A DNA stretch of 64,000 nt from Risungbinella massiliensis (GCF_000942395.1 NZ_LN812103.1:281000-344999), one strand, 5' to 3'; positions 9,521-17,687 are shown, counted from the first letter of the stretch. A program made the numbers and translations. Notes: generated from the letters alone by a model not told the origin.

Positions 9521-9639
9521 GCTACCTACAACCAACCTTTACCCAGTGAGATCGATCCATCTTGGGTGATCTGACTGGGTAAAGGTTGGGGAATACTCAA
9601 CCTTCCCAAATAACTTATTATTTGGAAGGGGAATGTATT
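9521..9639 (+). ncRNA. Structured 5' leader, copy 1 (riboswitch-like)
   Basis: After GCTACCTACA, 9532-9547 pairs perfectly over 16 bp with 9574-9589, capped by an inner hairpin (9550-9572). AAGGTTG (9582-9588) can instead pair with CAACCTT (9598-9604). CCTTCC (9601-9606) can pair with GGAAGG (9624-9629), which is the Shine-Dalgarno region of the gene starting at 9640. The last two pairings exclude each other, the layout of a translational switch. I do not recognise it as a known class. Confidence 0.75.
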
Positions 9640-10044
9640 ATGTTAACAATGGATTGGAAGGACTCTTATTACAAAAAAATTACCACTGACACAGTAAAGA
9701 ATATGGAGAGCAAAGAAGTACATCAATATTTTACGACAGTAATCGAGGCATTAGATACAGTTGAAAAATTAGAGCCAATCGCTTATATAGAATTAAAAAA
9801 AGCAAACCCAGCAGTTAATTTTGAACTGAATTTAGATATGATCTACTACAATATGGAACAACTTGTAATACAAGAAGTAGCTAACCTTGCTCAATATAAA
9901 GACCAGCAATTAATTGAAGAAGAAAAACAACCACTAGCCCTCTTAGTAAATGAAGCTGTCCACATGTTAAATAAAAAAGCTGGACTAGACCGAGAGGAAT
10001 CAAGAAAAGTAAAACAATACTTTCAAAACATGATATACCGTTAA
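9640..10044 (+). CDS. Hypothetical acidic protein under leader RNA copy 1
   Basis: 134 aa, mostly helical, no signal peptide, family not recognised. Start at ATG 9640 follows GGAAGGGG; an upstream in-frame TTG lies inside the leader structure and is rejected. It is distantly similar to the product at 10329: VHQYFTTVIEAL against VYQTFTALLLDL, FELNLDMIYYN against LLDEDLFYYEN, and LLVNEAVHMLNKKAG against IAVTNIYFLLTQAAG. The two therefore look like diverged paralogs. Confidence 0.75.
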   Translation: MLTMDWKDSYYKKITTDTVKNMESKEVHQYFTTVIEALDTVEKLEPIAYIELKKANPAVNFELNLDMIYYNMEQLVIQEVANLAQYKDQQLIEEEKQPLALLVNEAVHMLNKKAGLDREESRKVKQYFQNMIYR

Positions 10045-10050
10045 TATCTC

Positions 10051-10095
10051 GTAGGCAGCAGGACGACCTTTTATAAAAGGATCGTTCTTTTATTT
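10051..10095 (+). terminator. Conserved 3' block and terminator, copy 1
   Basis: GTAGGCAGCA is followed by ACGA-CCTTTTATAAAAGG-TCGT and a U-rich tail. The same block follows the second paralog. Confidence 0.8.
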
Positions 10096-10195
10096 TGTCT
10101 TGATTATGAAAGTAGTTTAGAAAGCAGTGGGATTTAGAGTTCAAAAGTTTTGTAAATTTACAGACAGAATACTTCTTTTCTTTGCATCGCTTCTC

Positions 10196-10201
10196 TATAA
10201 T
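10196..10201 (+). promoter_or_regulatory. -10 box upstream of leader RNA copy 2
   Basis: TATAAT lies 9 nt before GCTACCTACA; a weak TTCTTT sits 17 nt further upstream. Confidence 0.5.
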
Positions 10202-10209
10202 AAATATGT

Positions 10210-10328
10210 GCTACCTACACCTAATCTTGTACCCAGTGAGGTCATCCATAAGGGTAATCTGACTGGGTACAAGGTTGGGGCAACTCAACCTTCCCAACAT
10301 TATTAGAATATGGGAAGGAGAATGTACG
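10210..10328 (+). ncRNA. Structured 5' leader, copy 2 (riboswitch-like)
   Basis: Same architecture as the element at 9521. 10221-10237 pairs over 17 bp with 10262-10278, with G-U wobbles where copy 1 has Watson-Crick pairs. AAGGTTG (10271-10277) can pair with CAACCTT (10286-10292), and CCTTCCCA (10289-10296) with TGGGAAGG (10311-10318), covering the ribosome site of the gene at 10329. Both copies are 119 nt from GCTACC to the ATG. Confidence 0.75.
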
Positions 10329-10799
10329 ATGAGCAAAAACAAAGGATTCAATGGATCAAGTAAGGATCAGAACAAAAAAGGACTACAACTTGTCCCAAGA
10401 GAGGTCATTTCCGAAGAAAACGTAGTCCAATTAACAAAAGCGAAATCCGCAATTTCAAATCTAGAGATTACACCAGAAAATACACTTGCTATCGATTTGT
10501 CTAAGGTCTATCAAACATTTACAGCATTGTTGTTAGACCTAAAACAAAAATGCAAGGAAGAAGAAATTCTCCTCGATGAGGATCTCTTCTATTATGAAAA
10601 TCTAGTAGAAAATCTAATCACAGTTGGTCTCTATCGTATAAGAGGAATAGAAGATATAACATTAAAAAACAAAGAAAAAGAAAAATTTACGATTGCAGTT
10701 ACTAATATTTATTTTCTCTTAACCCAAGCAGCTGGTACGATGTCATTTGACGCTAGACAAGAGTCCAAAGATTATCGCCAGCGAATCAATGAGTTTTAG
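10329..10799 (+). CDS. Hypothetical protein under leader RNA copy 2
   Basis: 156 aa with a polar, Lys/Asn-rich N-terminus followed by a helical domain weakly resembling the product at 9640. No recognised family, signal peptide or membrane helix. Start ATG is preceded by GGAAGGAG inside the sequestering hairpin. The stop codon overlaps the conserved 3' GTAGGCAGC motif. Confidence 0.75.
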   Translation: MSKNKGFNGSSKDQNKKGLQLVPREVISEENVVQLTKAKSAISNLEITPENTLAIDLSKVYQTFTALLLDLKQKCKEEEILLDEDLFYYENLVENLITVGLYRIRGIEDITLKNKEKEKFTIAVTNIYFLLTQAAGTMSFDARQESKDYRQRINEF

Positions 10800-10850
10800 T
10801 AGGCAGCAGAACGACCTTTTAATATAAAAGGGTCGTTCTTTTATTTTGTT
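10799..10850 (+). terminator. Conserved 3' block and terminator, copy 2
   Basis: GTAGGCAGCA is followed by AACGACC-TTTTAATATAAAA-GGTCGTT and a U-rich run. It matches the block after the first paralog, with compensating stem differences. Confidence 0.8.
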
Positions 10851-10877
10851 TACATTTGGGATAGGAGGTTTTCAGTT

Positions 10878-10886
10878 ATGAATTGA
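10878..10886 (+). other. Two-codon ORF (ATG AAT TGA) with strong ribosome site
   Basis: GGAGG at 10864-10868, 9 nt spacing, then ATG-AAT-TGA, upstream of and in frame with the response regulator. It may be a regulatory start-stop element or a chance occurrence. Confidence 0.3.
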
Positions 10887-10967
10887 TTCGATACGATATT
10901 TTTAACCGTTTATAGCCTAGGAAAACTGACAGGAACTAAAATTGATATCGAGAAGAGGGATGTTCTA

Positions 10968-11660
10968 ATTTTTACTATTCTATTAGTAGAAGATGACCAA
11001 AATATAAACCGCTTACTTCAATCCCACCTCCAAAAGTATGGTTTTCAAGTGAGGGAGGTAACTAATTTTGAACAAGTACTTCAAACATTTCATAGAGTAA
11101 AACCTGATCTGGTATTGCTAGATGTTAACTTGCCAATGTATGACGGATTTTACTGGTGTCGTCAAATTCGCTCTTCTTCTAATTGCCCGATCCTGTTTCT
11201 CTCTGCTAGGGATGGCATGATGGATCAGGTTCTCGCATTGGAAAACGGGGCTGACGACTATATTACGAAGCCTTTTCATTATGAAATTGTAATTGCCAAG
11301 ATTCGAAGCCAGTTAAGAAGAGCATATGGAAGCTATGCCGGTGAGCGTACGATTGAGCTACAAGGGCTTTTTCTTTATCCAGAACGGTTGCAGATCACGC
11401 TTGGTGACAAGAAAATAGAGCTAACTAGAAAAGAGAGTCAGCTGTTGGAGATGTTGATGGAACGACCTATGCGAGTAGTAAGTCGAGATCGTCTATTGGA
11501 AAAGTTGTGGGACGATCAAGTGTTTATTGAGGAAAACACGCTAAATGTACATATTGCACGAGTACGAAAAAAACTACAGGAGATCGGGATTTTGGAGGCG
11601 ATTGAAACAGTGAGGGGTACAGGTTATCGAATGAAAGTTACGTGGGAAGATCCAATATGA
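10968..11660 (+). CDS. BceR-like OmpR-family response regulator
   Basis: Receiver domain (phospho-acceptor Asp52 in LLDVNLPMYDG, Lys in ITKPF) plus a C-terminal winged helix. The receiver's first strand, TILLVEDD, lies upstream of any ATG, GTG or TTG. The best start is ATT at 10968 (giving MFTILLVEDD) behind AGAGGGATG; starting at GTG 11049 would remove the first strand and acidic residues. The gene overlaps the kinase by 4 nt and heads a Bce-type antimicrobial-peptide sensing and detoxification module. Confidence 0.88.
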   Translation: MFTILLVEDDQNINRLLQSHLQKYGFQVREVTNFEQVLQTFHRVKPDLVLLDVNLPMYDGFYWCRQIRSSSNCPILFLSARDGMMDQVLALENGADDYITKPFHYEIVIAKIRSQLRRAYGSYAGERTIELQGLFLYPERLQITLGDKKIELTRKESQLLEMLMERPMRVVSRDRLLEKLWDDQVFIEENTLNVHIARVRKKLQEIGILEAIETVRGTGYRMKVTWEDPI

Positions 11661-12637
11661 AATTATTTTTACGAGAGCAAATTCCGCTTTTCGTGATGTT
11701 TCTCATCCAAATGCTCCTTATTCCCACACTATATTATGTAAACGGAGACCATGATCTGGACATATATGTCTATTCTCTTATCCTAAGTAGTCTTTTGTTG
11801 CTAGTTTATCTAGGGTTTCGCTATTTCACCTTACGGAACTTGTATCAACATTTGTCCCAGCCACTGGCTACATTAGATCAATCCATTCAAAAGACAGGCT
11901 ATGCACCACTTGCAGAAGCGGTAGATGACGTTTTGCATTCTCAATATTATCTTTACCAAACAGAGATACACCAAATTAAAAAAAAATTAGAGGATCATGT
12001 GATCTTTCTTCATCAGTGGGTACACCAGATGAAAACACCTGTGTCTGTGATCCAAATGACGATGGAAGAAGAAGGAGATGCGGTTTTTGACCAAATCCAA
12101 GAAGAAGTGGATCGTCTCCAAAAAGGATTAGAATTGGTGATGTATACTTCACGATTAGAGCAGTTTCAACATGATTTTCAAGTGGAAAAAGTGATGTTAA
12201 AAAGACTTGCCCAAGAAGTCGTATCGGAACATAAACGCTTTTTTATTCGAAAAAAGCTTTTTCCTATAGTAGAGATGGAAGAAGAGACAGCCGTCTACAC
12301 AGATGAAAAATGGCTCGCTTTTTTATTAGGACAACTAGTAATCAATGCCATTCGTTATACGACAGAGGCTGGTAGAAAAGTTTGGATAACAGGGCATTTA
12401 CGAGAGAATCAGGTTGTCCTAGAAGTAAGAGATCAGGGAGTTGGTATCCCAACCCAAGATCGAAAAAGGGTTTGGGAGCCATATTATACGGGGCAAAATG
12501 GCAGGCGATTTTCTGAATCAACAGGTATGGGACTCTATCTTGTATCAAAAGTATGTAGGCAATTGGGGCATCGAGTAGAGTTGGAATCCACTGTTGGCGA
12601 AGGAACGATGGTACGAATTCTCTTTTCGGGTAAATAG
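11657..12637 (+). CDS. BceS-like intramembrane-sensing histidine kinase
   Basis: Two N-terminal membrane helices with a very short extracellular loop (within residues 1-55), as in BceS-type kinases that sense through their ABC transporter. Phospho-acceptor His123 lies in WVHQMKTPVSVIQM; the ATPase domain has INAIRYT, DQGVGIP and GMGLYLV. Start is ATG overlapping the regulator stop (ATGA). Transporter genes follow after a hairpin. Confidence 0.9.
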   Translation: MKLFLREQIPLFVMFLIQMLLIPTLYYVNGDHDLDIYVYSLILSSLLLLVYLGFRYFTLRNLYQHLSQPLATLDQSIQKTGYAPLAEAVDDVLHSQYYLYQTEIHQIKKKLEDHVIFLHQWVHQMKTPVSVIQMTMEEEGDAVFDQIQEEVDRLQKGLELVMYTSRLEQFQHDFQVEKVMLKRLAQEVVSEHKRFFIRKKLFPIVEMEEETAVYTDEKWLAFLLGQLVINAIRYTTEAGRKVWITGHLRENQVVLEVRDQGVGIPTQDRKRVWEPYYTGQNGRRFSESTGMGLYLVSKVCRQLGHRVELESTVGEGTMVRILFSGK

Positions 12638-12665
12638 CCAACCTTAACGAGATGTAAGGTTGGCT
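12636..12665 (+). terminator. Hairpin between kinase and ABC genes
   Basis: AGCCAACCTTA pairs with TAAGGTTGGCT (11 bp) beginning in the kinase stop codon. No U-run follows, so it may attenuate or protect mRNA rather than terminate. Confidence 0.5.
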
Positions 12666-12785
12666 TCATGTAATCTGATAGTAAGGATAGGTCAGCTCCA
12701 GTAGAGTAGCAATATAAGCCCTACACTAAATTATTGAAGCGAAGAGATTCTGGACCTTCAGATGGAAAGAAAGGGAGTAATGAAA

Positions 12786-13556
12786 ATGGAAGTGCTACGG
12801 ATTAAGGAGCTGAACAAAGTTTATCCCGGAAAGGTAACGACCCAAGCGCTAAAAGATATTAATTTTACAGTGGAGCAAGGAGAGTTTGTTGGAATTATGG
12901 GGGCATCAGGTAGTGGAAAAACTACTCTGCTAAATATGGTAGCAACCATCGACTCACCTAGCTCAGGAGAAGTTTTTTTGAAAGGAGAGAACCCTTATAC
13001 CTTAAAGAAAGAGAAACTTGCTGAATTTCGTCGCCGGCAGCTAGGTTTTGTTTTTCAAGATTTTAACCTATTAGATACACTTACCATAGCGGAGAACATC
13101 GTGTTACCACTCACTTTGGACAAGAAAAGTGTAAACGAAATGAACCAAAAGTGTCTGGAGGTAGCAAAAAAACTAGGGATTGAACCAATTCTGGACAAGC
13201 GGACCTTTGAAATATCAGGAGGACAACGTCAACGTGCAGCAGTCGCTCGTGCTATTATTCATTCTCCTGCTTTGCTTTTGGCAGATGAACCAACAGGGGC
13301 ACTTGACTCCAAAACGTCTCGTGATGTGATGGAAATGATGGAGAAGATTAATAAAGAAGACGAGACAACGATGTTACTCGTGACACATGACCCGCTAGCC
13401 GCGAGTTACTGCGATCGTATCCTCTTTATCCAAGATGGAACGTTATATCGTGAAATTCATCGTGGTACTAGTCGCCAAGTTTTTTTCCAAGAGATCATCG
13501 ATATGCTCTCGTTTTTGGGAGGGAATGCGCATGAGCTTTCGAAAGTTCGCGTTTAA
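12786..13556 (+). CDS. BceA-like ABC transporter ATP-binding protein
   Basis: MacB/LolD-type ATPase with Walker A GASGSGKT (about residue 40), signature ISGGQRQR, Walker B LLLADEPTGAL and H-loop LVTHD. The C-terminal stretch with EIIDMLSFLGG is typical of Bce ATPases. The start is ambiguous: ATG at 12786 sits about 9 nt after AAAGGGAG, and in-frame ATGs at 12780 and 12762 are alternatives. It overlaps the permease by 26 bp. Confidence 0.92.
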   Translation: MEVLRIKELNKVYPGKVTTQALKDINFTVEQGEFVGIMGASGSGKTTLLNMVATIDSPSSGEVFLKGENPYTLKKEKLAEFRRRQLGFVFQDFNLLDTLTIAENIVLPLTLDKKSVNEMNQKCLEVAKKLGIEPILDKRTFEISGGQRQRAAVARAIIHSPALLLADEPTGALDSKTSRDVMEMMEKINKEDETTMLLVTHDPLAASYCDRILFIQDGTLYREIHRGTSRQVFFQEIIDMLSFLGGNAHELSKVRV

Positions 13557-15450
13557 TAACGTTCGACGTAACGCTTCTGCCTACAGTGCTTATTTTTTGA
13601 GTAGTACCTTTGCGGTGATGATCTTTTTTACCTATGCAATGTTTATCTTTCATCCTGAAATTGGACGGTCTCAAATGGGATTGCTGACCAAAAATTCGAT
13701 GGAATCTGCGGAGTATCTGATTTTCTTCTTCTCTTTCTTGTTTGTTCTATACTCTAATAGTGCGTTTCTCCATGCGAGAAAAAAGGAATTTGGTATTCTC
13801 ACGATCTTAGGAGCTTCTCAGAAGCAAATAAATGGTCTTGTTTTCTTAGAGAGTATGTTCATTGGTATGGCTTCCATTCTATCCGGGGTTGGTCTGGGAA
13901 CCATCTTGGCAAAGTTTTTCTTGACTTTGGGAGCCAAGGTGATCGAGATGCAAGAGCTTCCCCTGTATTTTCCTTGGAAAGCGATGGGGTTAACTGCATT
14001 AGCATTTGGTGTGCTTTTTCTGCTGATTGGGATTCTCACCTACTTTGCGTTACGGAAAAATCAGGTGTTAGAGATGCTACAAGGGTCCAATAAGCCAAAG
14101 AAAGAGCCTACTAGTTCGATCTTTTTCGTTATCTTGTCTCCTCTCCTTTTTCTAGGTGCGCTTTATATGATGGATCAACTGGAACTGTCTATGCGCAATA
14201 TTGCGATCTTTCTCGCACTAGGGATTTTGGGGACTTATTTTTTCTATACACAATTCACTCTTTTTGTTGTACAGAAGCTAAAACAGAATCGCTTCTTTTT
14301 CTGGAGAGGGATCAACCTGATCTGGATTTCCGAACTTGCTTTTAAAATCAAAGATAATGCACGGATGTTTTTTATGGTGACGATCATTATGGCGGCTGCT
14401 TGTACTACGGTTGGGGTTGTCATCACATATAGTAGTCAGTATGATCAACAATACAAGACGAATCCGTTTGCCTTTGGTCTCGTAATGGACGAAGATCCCC
14501 AGACAACAGAACAACACATCTTTTTAGAGAAAAAATTACAACAAAATCGAATTGATTTTACAAAGGTAGAAATTCCATTTTTCTTGATTCCACACAGACA
14601 AGATAATTATGTGCCTCTAATCAAGGAATCAGAATATAATCGAATAGCAAATTTATTGAAAGGAAAGAGCTTCAAACTAGTATCAAAGGAAACGATTCTG
14701 CTAGTTTCAGGGACGCTCGAGGAAAAAGAACGATCTAAGCTATTTAGTCAGAAAGAGATCTCGATCAAAGGTGAATCACTTCAAGTATTGGAACAGCTAG
14801 ATCAGTCTTTTATTCAGTATGGATATATGGTTTTAGTTTCGGATAAGTACTATGAAAAGCTAAAACAAAAGGTAGGAGAAGAAGGTGTGGAAGACTCGGT
14901 AGTTTCATATTATATACCGAGTTGGAATGGCAAAGGACTCCCTACTAATCAATCAGAGGAAGTTCAGTTTGGTAAGAGCTTGGTAGAAGAGTGGGAGCAA
15001 AAGGGACAAGCAGAGGGAATTCCATTTAGAATGGATATACGAGGTACCACTTATATTTATAGTAAAGAACGCCTCAACCTCACTAGCTTTATTGGAACGT
15101 TTATTGCAGCGGTCTTCTCTATCTTTACGGCTAGCTTTCTCTATTTTAAACTTTTTATCGATCTGACCCGAGACCAGCAGATGTATCATTCTCTCTCCAA
15201 AATTGGTTTAAGTTTGGAACAAATGAAGCGTTCTGCCTCCAGACAGATTGCGTTCCTTTTCTTTATTCCACTTGTAATAGCTGCTTTTCAAACCTGGATC
15301 GGTTTATCTTTATTAGAAGATCAGATCAATAAAGGAGATACCTTTTATCCAGTCTTGATTGCGATCGGTTTGTTTGCAGTAGCGCAAGTTGTTTATTTCT
15401 TAGTAGTTCGGGCTCGATTCATTAACTTACTAAAACGGGTGATGGTATAA
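13531..15450 (+). CDS. BceB-like FtsX-family permease
   Basis: About ten membrane helices with FtsX-like blocks (KKEFGILTILGAS, TFAVMIFFTYAMF) and a large extracellular region (about residues 310-510) between helices 7 and 8. This is the Bce permease design that binds peptide-lipid II complexes and signals to the kinase. ATG at 13531 has GGGAGG at the right distance; earlier in-frame starts lie inside the ATPase gene. The peptide recognised is unknown. Confidence 0.9.
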   Translation: MSFRKFAFNNVRRNASAYSAYFLSSTFAVMIFFTYAMFIFHPEIGRSQMGLLTKNSMESAEYLIFFFSFLFVLYSNSAFLHARKKEFGILTILGASQKQINGLVFLESMFIGMASILSGVGLGTILAKFFLTLGAKVIEMQELPLYFPWKAMGLTALAFGVLFLLIGILTYFALRKNQVLEMLQGSNKPKKEPTSSIFFVILSPLLFLGALYMMDQLELSMRNIAIFLALGILGTYFFYTQFTLFVVQKLKQNRFFFWRGINLIWISELAFKIKDNARMFFMVTIIMAAACTTVGVVITYSSQYDQQYKTNPFAFGLVMDEDPQTTEQHIFLEKKLQQNRIDFTKVEIPFFLIPHRQDNYVPLIKESEYNRIANLLKGKSFKLVSKETILLVSGTLEEKERSKLFSQKEISIKGESLQVLEQLDQSFIQYGYMVLVSDKYYEKLKQKVGEEGVEDSVVSYYIPSWNGKGLPTNQSEEVQFGKSLVEEWEQKGQAEGIPFRMDIRGTTYIYSKERLNLTSFIGTFIAAVFSIFTASFLYFKLFIDLTRDQQMYHSLSKIGLSLEQMKRSASRQIAFLFFIPLVIAAFQTWIGLSLLEDQINKGDTFYPVLIAIGLFAVAQVVYFLVVRARFINLLKRVMV

Positions 15451-15459
15451 TAGAAAAAG

Positions 15460-15499
15460 AAATCCCCTCTTCCGATCACCAGATTGGAAAGGGGATTTT
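15460..15499. terminator. Bidirectional terminator
   Basis: AAATCCCCT-TTCC pairs with GGAA-AGGGGATTT; U-runs exist on both strands. It serves the Bce operon and the convergent hydrolase. Confidence 0.85.
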
Positions 15500-15501
15500 G
15501 C

Positions 15502-16356
15502 TTATTTTATGGTTGGGAGATGCTCTTGGTAAAACTCCACAGTATACCCAATCGCCTCTTCTAACATAGGACTTATCGTAATAAGGGGATGACTGCTACC
15601 AAAAGTATGATCGCCACTTATAATGAGCTGTAGATCAGAATGAGGAGCGATGCGATCCAATCGTTTGGCACCTTCCACAATTCGTTCTTTATCTGCAGTT
15701 CCTACGACTGCAAGTACTGGACGGCTATCTAATGCAAATCGATTGAGAAAGGCAAAACGATCTTGGTTGGCTTGGATATCCTCTATCACTTCTTTGGTAA
15801 CAGGGAGTTGTTGCTTCGTACGAACGTTCTCGATATAGGCGACTCCTTTTTCCATTATCTCCTGGATGGTCTTTTCTTCCCAAAAGAGCACTTCGGCAAC
15901 ACTATTCCAGACGACCGCACAATTAATAGACGGATCATCTAATGTATAAATAAGAGCATTGGCTCCTCCTCGACTATGACCGAAGAGACCTACTTTGGTA
16001 ACATCGCAAAGTTCCGCATATGGTAGATCACCATCTCGTAGAGCTTTTAGAACCGTAGCGATATCTTCTTGTTCACGTGAGAAAGTGTTGCGACCAAATT
16101 TGTCTAGATTGGTTACCTCTTCATCTGCTTGATCGTATTCGACGCCATTCATTGAGAAGTTAAAGCTGATTACTACATAGCCTTCTTTTGCAAGTCTTTT
16201 GGCCAAAGTAGGGAAGAATCCCCAGCTTTTAAATGCCTTAAATCCATGTAGGAGCAGGATGACGGGAGCTTTTCCTTGTGGTTTAGTCGGAGCTAAGATA
16301 TCTCCTGTGATTATCCGATTGTCTTTCCCAAGTTCCAAGCGAAACACTTGTTTCAC
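15502..16356 (-). CDS. Alpha/beta hydrolase
   Basis: Dienelactone-hydrolase or prolyl-oligopeptidase-like serine hydrolase. Oxyanion region LLHGFKAFKSWGFFP, nucleophile elbow GHSRGG, acid in GTADKERIV and histidine in SGDHTFG. No signal peptide, so cytoplasmic. GTG start with AGGAGGG 7 nt upstream. Substrate unknown, probably a small ester. Confidence 0.88.
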   Translation of the reverse strand: MKQVFRLELGKDNRIITGDILAPTKPQGKAPVILLLHGFKAFKSWGFFPTLAKRLAKEGYVVISFNFSMNGVEYDQADEEVTNLDKFGRNTFSREQEDIATVLKALRDGDLPYAELCDVTKVGLFGHSRGGANALIYTLDDPSINCAVVWNSVAEVLFWEEKTIQEIMEKGVAYIENVRTKQQLPVTKEVIEDIQANQDRFAFLNRFALDSRPVLAVVGTADKERIVEGAKRLDRIAPHSDLQLIISGDHTFGSSHPLITISPMLEEAIGYTVEFYQEHLPTIK

Positions 16357-16380
16357 TTACGATCCCTCCTGTTAGTCGAA

Positions 16381-16409
16381 TTGTATAGGCTTTCACTCTA
16401 CTATATAAT
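16381..16409 (+). promoter_or_regulatory. Sigma-A promoter of the cobalamin operon
   Basis: TTGTAT, 17 nt, TATAAT. It lies just upstream of the riboswitch. Confidence 0.7.
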
Positions 16410-16457
16410 GAAAAGGAACGAAATGAGTTAGAAAAGGGTCTTTTTTGGAGAAGTGTA

Positions 16458-16625
16458 TTCTAGTATTCTCTAAAAAGCGAAGAGGGAAGCCGGTGTAACT
16501 CCGGCGCGGTCCCGCCACTGTAAATGGGGAGGACGATGTGATAGACCACTGTCCGCTTGGATGGGAAGGTACATCATTCCTATGAACCATGAGCCAGGAG
16601 ACCTGCCTTTTTCTGATCAGCCGTT
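16458..16625 (+). ncRNA. Cobalamin riboswitch
   Basis: Diagnostic blocks are all present: GAAGCCGGTGTAACTCCGGC, GCGGTCCCGCCACTGTAA and the B12 box GCCAGGAGACCTGCC (16593-16607). It precedes a B12 importer operon and should lower expression when adenosylcobalamin is plentiful. Outer limits are approximate. Confidence 0.95.
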
Positions 16626-16689
16626 CTCCTTCGAGGAAAAGGAGTGGCGCGCACAAGAGTTGGTACATACAGCACTTGGCATGCCTCCT

Positions 16690-16723
16690 ACCTTGGTACC
16701 TCGAATAGGTGTCAAGGTTTTTT
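16690..16723 (+). terminator. Riboswitch expression-platform terminator
   Basis: CCTTGGTACCT pairs with AGGTGTCAAGG (one mismatch region) followed by TTTTTT, placed between the B12 box and the first gene. This fits transcriptional control by ligand-induced termination. Confidence 0.75.
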
Positions 16724-16757
16724 GCTGTGAAATGAAATTAGAGGAGGAACCAACCAG

Positions 16758-17687
16758 ATGAAAATCCGTTCTCTTTGGATTAGTATGATGATGGTGCTTT
16801 TGGTTGTGATGGGTGTAGCTTGTCAGCCAGCTGCTGAGCAAGATAAAAGTTGGTCCACACCAAGAAAGCCAGATTCGATTAATTATCCTATTTCCGTCGT
16901 CGATCAATCTGGACAAAAACTGACGATAGAGAAAGAACCACAGCGGATTGTTTCGCTGATTCCAAGTAATACGGAGCTTGCCTATGCGCTTCAATTAGAT
17001 CAAAAGATGGTAGGCGTAACTGCTAACGACGATTATCCAGAACAAGTGAAGAGTCTACCTAAAGTAGGAGATCTGAATATTAATATCGAGCAGGTGATGG
17101 CTCAAAAACCGGATCTCGTGCTCGCTTCTCCATTAAATGGGAAAGAGACCATTACCAAACTCCAACAACTGGGAGTTCCCGTATTGGTGCTAAATGCAGA
17201 GAGTTTAAAAGAGGTATATGCATCCATTAATATCTTATCTCAAGTAACCAACCGAACTTATATAGCAGATCAAGTAGTAGCCAATATGCAGGCGAAGTTA
17301 CGAAATGTTGCTGCGTTATTAACTCAAGTTCCACAAGAAAAACGGTTAAAAGTATGGATGGACGATTCATCGTTTTATACACCAGGTTCTGGAACACTCC
17401 AAAATGAATTAATAGAACTTGCAGGCGGAAAAAACGTGGCAGCTTCTCAAAAAGGGTGGGTTCAAGTATCAGCAGAGCAAGTGATTGGTTGGAACCCAGA
17501 TGCGATACTCTTCACATATGGAGATCCTAAATCAGTAGAAAGTCGTCCGGGATGGAATCAGATCAAAGCCGTACAGCAAAAGAAGTATATTACAGTGGAC
17601 GCTAACTTGATCAGTCGGCCTGGACCTCGGGTTATAGATGGAGTGGAACAGATGGCGAAACAACTATATCCGGAGCTCTTCCGATGA
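16758..17687 (+). CDS. btuF: Cobalamin ABC transporter substrate-binding lipoprotein
   Basis: Signal peptide with lipobox GVAC (Cys about residue 22), then a periplasmic-binding-protein fold of the BtuF/FhuD class (RIVSLIPSNTELAYAL, ISRPGPRVIDGVEQMA). Behind the cobalamin riboswitch it is best read as the B12 or cobinamide receptor, anchored on the outer membrane face. GAGGAGG precedes the ATG. It overlaps the permease by 4 nt. Confidence 0.88.
   Translation: MKIRSLWISMMMVLLVVMGVACQPAAEQDKSWSTPRKPDSINYPISVVDQSGQKLTIEKEPQRIVSLIPSNTELAYALQLDQKMVGVTANDDYPEQVKSLPKVGDLNINIEQVMAQKPDLVLASPLNGKETITKLQQLGVPVLVLNAESLKEVYASINILSQVTNRTYIADQVVANMQAKLRNVAALLTQVPQEKRLKVWMDDSSFYTPGSGTLQNELIELAGGKNVAASQKGWVQVSAEQVIGWNPDAILFTYGDPKSVESRPGWNQIKAVQQKKYITVDANLISRPGPRVIDGVEQMAKQLYPELFR

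Noticed and set aside
9586-9639. 18-codon N-terminal extension of the paralog (and the same at 10275) from in-frame TTG
   Set aside because: It lies within the structured leader; the ATG behind GGAAGGGG/GGAAGGAG is the better start in both copies.
9521-10328. T-box or other known riboswitch for the duplicated leaders
   Set aside because: No T-box sequence (AGGGTGGNACCGCG) or other conserved core that I recognise.
16561-16761. 66-codon ORF inside the cobalamin riboswitch region
   Set aside because: It overlaps conserved riboswitch elements and the terminator; no coding evidence.
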